From NCBI GenBank assembly GCA_025455795.1, contig JALOLW010000153.1, positions 1 through 8,641 of the forward strand: a stretch of 8,641 nucleotides of DNA, written 5' to 3'. Shown piece after piece: positions 6,966-8,641 of the stretch. Origin of the DNA: Spirosomataceae bacterium. GTDB lineage: Bacteria > Bacteroidota > Bacteroidia > Cytophagales > Spirosomataceae. The notes beneath the pieces are model-generated. The model had not been told where the DNA came from, made no database searches, and saw only the letters and a program-made list of their open reading frames with translations. A program made the position numbers and the translations under genes. Every line of letters starts with the position of its first letter. The stretch's first letter is position 1.

Positions 6966-7868
6966 TTAAATCATTGCTAAATCCATCTGTAATACATCTT
7001 TCATGCGGCCCGGCAGTTTACGTTCCAGAAACGTTTCCATTTCTTGCGACAAAGCCGCCACTCTACGGAGGTCAATCCCCGTCTGAACGCCCATTTGGTG
7101 GAGCATATTGGCCGCGTCTTCGGTGGCGATGTTGCCCGTAGCACCTTTGATAAACGGACAGCCTCCCAAGCCTCCAAAGGCGGTGTCGAAAATCGTAACG
7201 CCCGCTTCGATGCCCGCGAGCATATTGGCCATGCCCTTGCCCTCGGTGTCGTGCAGGTGAAGCGCGACGGGGCGGCCATCGGCCCACTGCACCACTTGTG
7301 TCATCACGCGCTTGATGGCGTCGGGGTTGCCCATTCCCGTCGAGTCGGCGAGGGCGATTTCATCTACGCCCAAGTCCAAATGACGTTTGGCCAATTCTAA
7401 GACAACTTTTTCGGAGATTTTGCCTTCGTACCTGCACCCAAACGCGCACTGCACGCCTCCGCGCACGCGAAGTCCCTCGGCTTTGGCCACGCGGAGCATT
7501 TCTTCAAACTCCGTCTGCGCTTCTTCGAGCGACTTGTTGGCGTTTTTGCGGCTGTGGGTATCGCTTGCCGAAATCGAAGCCGCCACGTGGTTGAGGCCCG
7601 CTCGTACTGCGCGTTCTACGCCTTTGGCATTGAGGACCAAGCCACTATACAGCACCCCATCTTGTTTTTTGACGTGCGAGCAGACTTCCTCAGCATCGGC
7701 CATTTGGGGAACAAATTTTGGATGTACAAACGACGTGATTTGGATGCGCTGCAGTCCCGCTTCGACCAATGCTTCAACGTACCGCACCTTCATTTCGGTC
7801 GGAATCGGCTTTTTTTCTACCTGAAAGCCGTCGCGCGGGCCTTGTTCTTCGATGAGGATGATGGGCAT
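6966..7868 (-). CDS. Hydroxymethylglutaryl-CoA lyase-like enzyme (DRE-TIM metallolyase)
   Basis: This 300-residue protein matches HMG-CoA lyase in length and motif order. HMG-CoA lyase cleaves HMG-CoA to acetyl-CoA and acetoacetate in leucine breakdown. Visible are GPRDGFQ (Arg12, Asp13), TSFVHPKFVPQMAD, the LADSTGMGNP segment (Asp175), HLHDT with metal-binding His204 and His206, and GGLGGCPFIKGATGN with the expected catalytic Cys237 and Asn246. Compared from memory with human HMGCL, the Glu72 position is Gln43 here (RIQITSFV), and the SASDTHSRKN segment (100-109) differs from the human FTKKN region. The true substrate may therefore be a related hydroxyacyl-CoA. The start at 7868 is chosen because an upstream TTG at 7904 falls inside the promoter-like loop of a terminator. 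It is first in an operon with a dehydrogenase and a GntP permease. Confidence 0.85.
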   Translation of the reverse strand: MPIILIEEQGPRDGFQVEKKPIPTEMKVRYVEALVEAGLQRIQITSFVHPKFVPQMADAEEVCSHVKKQDGVLYSGLVLNAKGVERAVRAGLNHVAASISASDTHSRKNANKSLEEAQTEFEEMLRVAKAEGLRVRGGVQCAFGCRYEGKISEKVVLELAKRHLDLGVDEIALADSTGMGNPDAIKRVMTQVVQWADGRPVALHLHDTEGKGMANMLAGIEAGVTIFDTAFGGLGGCPFIKGATGNIATEDAANMLHQMGVQTGIDLRRVAALSQEMETFLERKLPGRMKDVLQMDLAMI

Positions 7869-7880
7869 ATTTTTACCAAC

Positions 7881-7930
7881 AAAAAAGCTATTTGAATGCC
7901 ACAAAGATAGCGTTTCAAATAGCTTTTTTT
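7881..7930 (-). terminator. Rho-independent terminator of infC
   Basis: Arms at 7881-7896 and 7914-7929 are perfect 16-bp reverse complements (AAAAAAGCTATTTGAA / TTCAAATAGCTTTTTT) around a 17-nt loop. On the minus strand the stem ends in a run of six T, and it begins 44 nt after the infC stop. A-rich and T-rich flanks mean that it could also stop transcription on the plus strand. The loop contains a promoter-like sequence, described separately. Confidence 0.88.
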
Positions 7931-7933
7931 AAA
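7902..7933 (-). promoter_or_regulatory. Promoter of the lyase-SDR-permease operon, inside the infC terminator
   Basis: On the minus strand, TATCTTTG (7909-7902) is a perfect match to the Bacteroidota -7 element TAnnTTTG. TTTA (7933-7930), one base off TTTG, lies 20 nt upstream as a possible -33 element. The -7 element is in the loop of the infC terminator, and transcription would begin near 7895-7897, about 27-29 nt before the ATG at 7868. Confidence 0.5.
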
Positions 7934-7973
7934 TTGAGTGAGTACATGAATAAACATTCACGCATTTCTGCCT

Positions 7974-8534
7974 TTATTTTTTGACCGCTTTCGGAGTCAA
8001 AATCATGCTCATGCGTTTGCCTTCGAGTTTGGGTTCGAGTTCTACTTTTCCAAGCTCTTCCAAGTCTTTCGCAAACTTAGCGAGCAGTTTGAATCCTTGG
8101 TCTTTGAACACAATCTCACGACCCGAAAACTGCACGTAAGCCTTTACTTTGGCTCCTTCTTTGAGGAAGTTTTGGGCGTGTTTGAGCTTAAAATTGTAGT
8201 CGTGGTCGTCGGTAGTAGGGCTAAAGCGAATTTCCTTCAAAACCACTTTTTGGGCGTTGGCTTTGATTTCTTTTTGCTTTTTCTTCTGTTCGTACTTAAA
8301 CTTTGAGTAGTCAATGACCTTACAAACAGGCGGTTGGGCATTGGGGGAGATTTCTACCAAGTCCAGTCCCTGTTCTTGGGCCATGCGAAGTGCTTGGGAG
8401 GTTTCAAAAATACCTTGCTCCACGTTGTCACCCACCAAGCGTACTTGTGGGATGCGGATGCGCTCGTTAATACGATAAGGTTCTTCTTGTCTTTGCGGTT
8501 GGCGTTGATACGGTCGGCGTTGTTGTTGAGCCAT
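7974..8534 (-). CDS. infC: Translation initiation factor IF-3
   Basis: This 186-residue protein binds the 30S ribosomal subunit, prevents early 50S joining and checks the start codon and initiator tRNA. The N-terminal domain (about 20-85) shows YRINERIRIPQVRL and the signature PPVCKVIDYSKFKYEQ (68-83). A Lys-rich linker (84-95) leads to the C-terminal domain (about 98-183) with KEIRFSPTTDDHDYNFK and KRMSMILTPK. A Gln/Arg-rich extension of about 18 residues precedes the N domain. The ATG at 8534 is secure because an in-frame TGA lies immediately upstream, so the rare AUU start of E. coli infC is not used here. The usual downstream genes rpmI and rplT are absent. A terminator and then a metabolic operon follow instead. 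Confidence 0.97.
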   Translation of the reverse strand: MAQQQRRPYQRQPQRQEEPYRINERIRIPQVRLVGDNVEQGIFETSQALRMAQEQGLDLVEISPNAQPPVCKVIDYSKFKYEQKKKQKEIKANAQKVVLKEIRFSPTTDDHDYNFKLKHAQNFLKEGAKVKAYVQFSGREIVFKDQGFKLLAKFAKDLEELGKVELEPKLEGKRMSMILTPKAVKK

Positions 8535-8577
8535 TCAATAAGATATAAAAATTGGTTGGTGAATACACGTTTTGTGC

Positions 8578-8608
8578 GAAAAATACTAATTATCGTTAGT
8601 TTCTACAA
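8578..8608 (-). promoter_or_regulatory. Candidate infC promoter (Bacteroidota type)
   Basis: On the minus strand, TTG (8608-8606) and TATTTTTC (8585-8578) are separated by 20 nt. The -7 element differs from TAnnTTTG only in its last base. Transcription would start near 8571, leaving a leader of about 37 nt. The rest of the region up to the window end is AT-rich, with no gene that I can support. Read-through from a gene further upstream remains possible. Confidence 0.4.
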
Positions 8609-8641
8609 AAATTTGGCCAAAAAAGTTTTTACGAGCAAAAA

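Noticed and set aside
7869..7904. TTG start adding 12 residues to the lyase-like protein
   Set aside because: The extension is made of terminator stem and loop sequence, and its TTG is part of the TAnnTTTG box. Family proteins begin close to the GPRDG motif, as the ATG at 7868 does.

Overview
The window looks like chromosomal DNA from a Bacteroidota bacterium, most likely of the Cytophagales type (Spirosomaceae-like is my guess). The reasons are the outer-membrane receptor with a carboxypeptidase-D-like N-terminal domain, the LytS/LytTR two-component pair, the lack of clear Shine-Dalgarno sequences, and promoter-like sites that fit the Bacteroidota pattern TTG-N20-TAnnTTTG. There are seven genes, all apparently intact. 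I see no tRNA, rRNA, CRISPR array, insertion sequence or prophage gene.

Left part (1-4866). A minus-strand gene encodes an outer-membrane beta-barrel, TonB-receptor-like protein of 848 residues. It ends in a strong intrinsic terminator, and an imperfect 22-bp inverted repeat lies beyond that. Across a 291-bp divergent intergenic region with several short repeats lies a plus-strand operon: a LytS-type membrane histidine kinase and, overlapping it by 11 bp, its LytTR response regulator. The divergent layout suggests that the regulator may control the receptor gene, its own operon, or both.

Middle part (4882-7868). Three minus-strand genes run in the same direction with short gaps: an HMG-CoA-lyase-like enzyme, a short-chain dehydrogenase and a GntP-family organic-acid permease. 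They look like a small catabolic operon (uptake, oxidation/reduction, C-C cleavage). The permease gene converges on the response-regulator gene with only 15 bp between the stop codons. The lyase-like protein keeps the catalytic Arg, Asp, His and Cys positions of HMG-CoA lyase but has Gln where human HMGCL has Glu72, so its exact substrate is open.

Right part (7881-8641). infC, encoding translation initiation factor IF-3, is on the minus strand with its own promoter-like site. It is followed by a 16-bp-stem terminator and not by rpmI-rplT. The loop of that terminator contains a perfect TAnnTTTG match pointing at the lyase operon, so terminator and downstream promoter seem to share the same DNA. 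This is the most interesting feature I found. I did not find convincing evidence of a wholly new biological system; most of the window is ordinary core and accessory metabolism.
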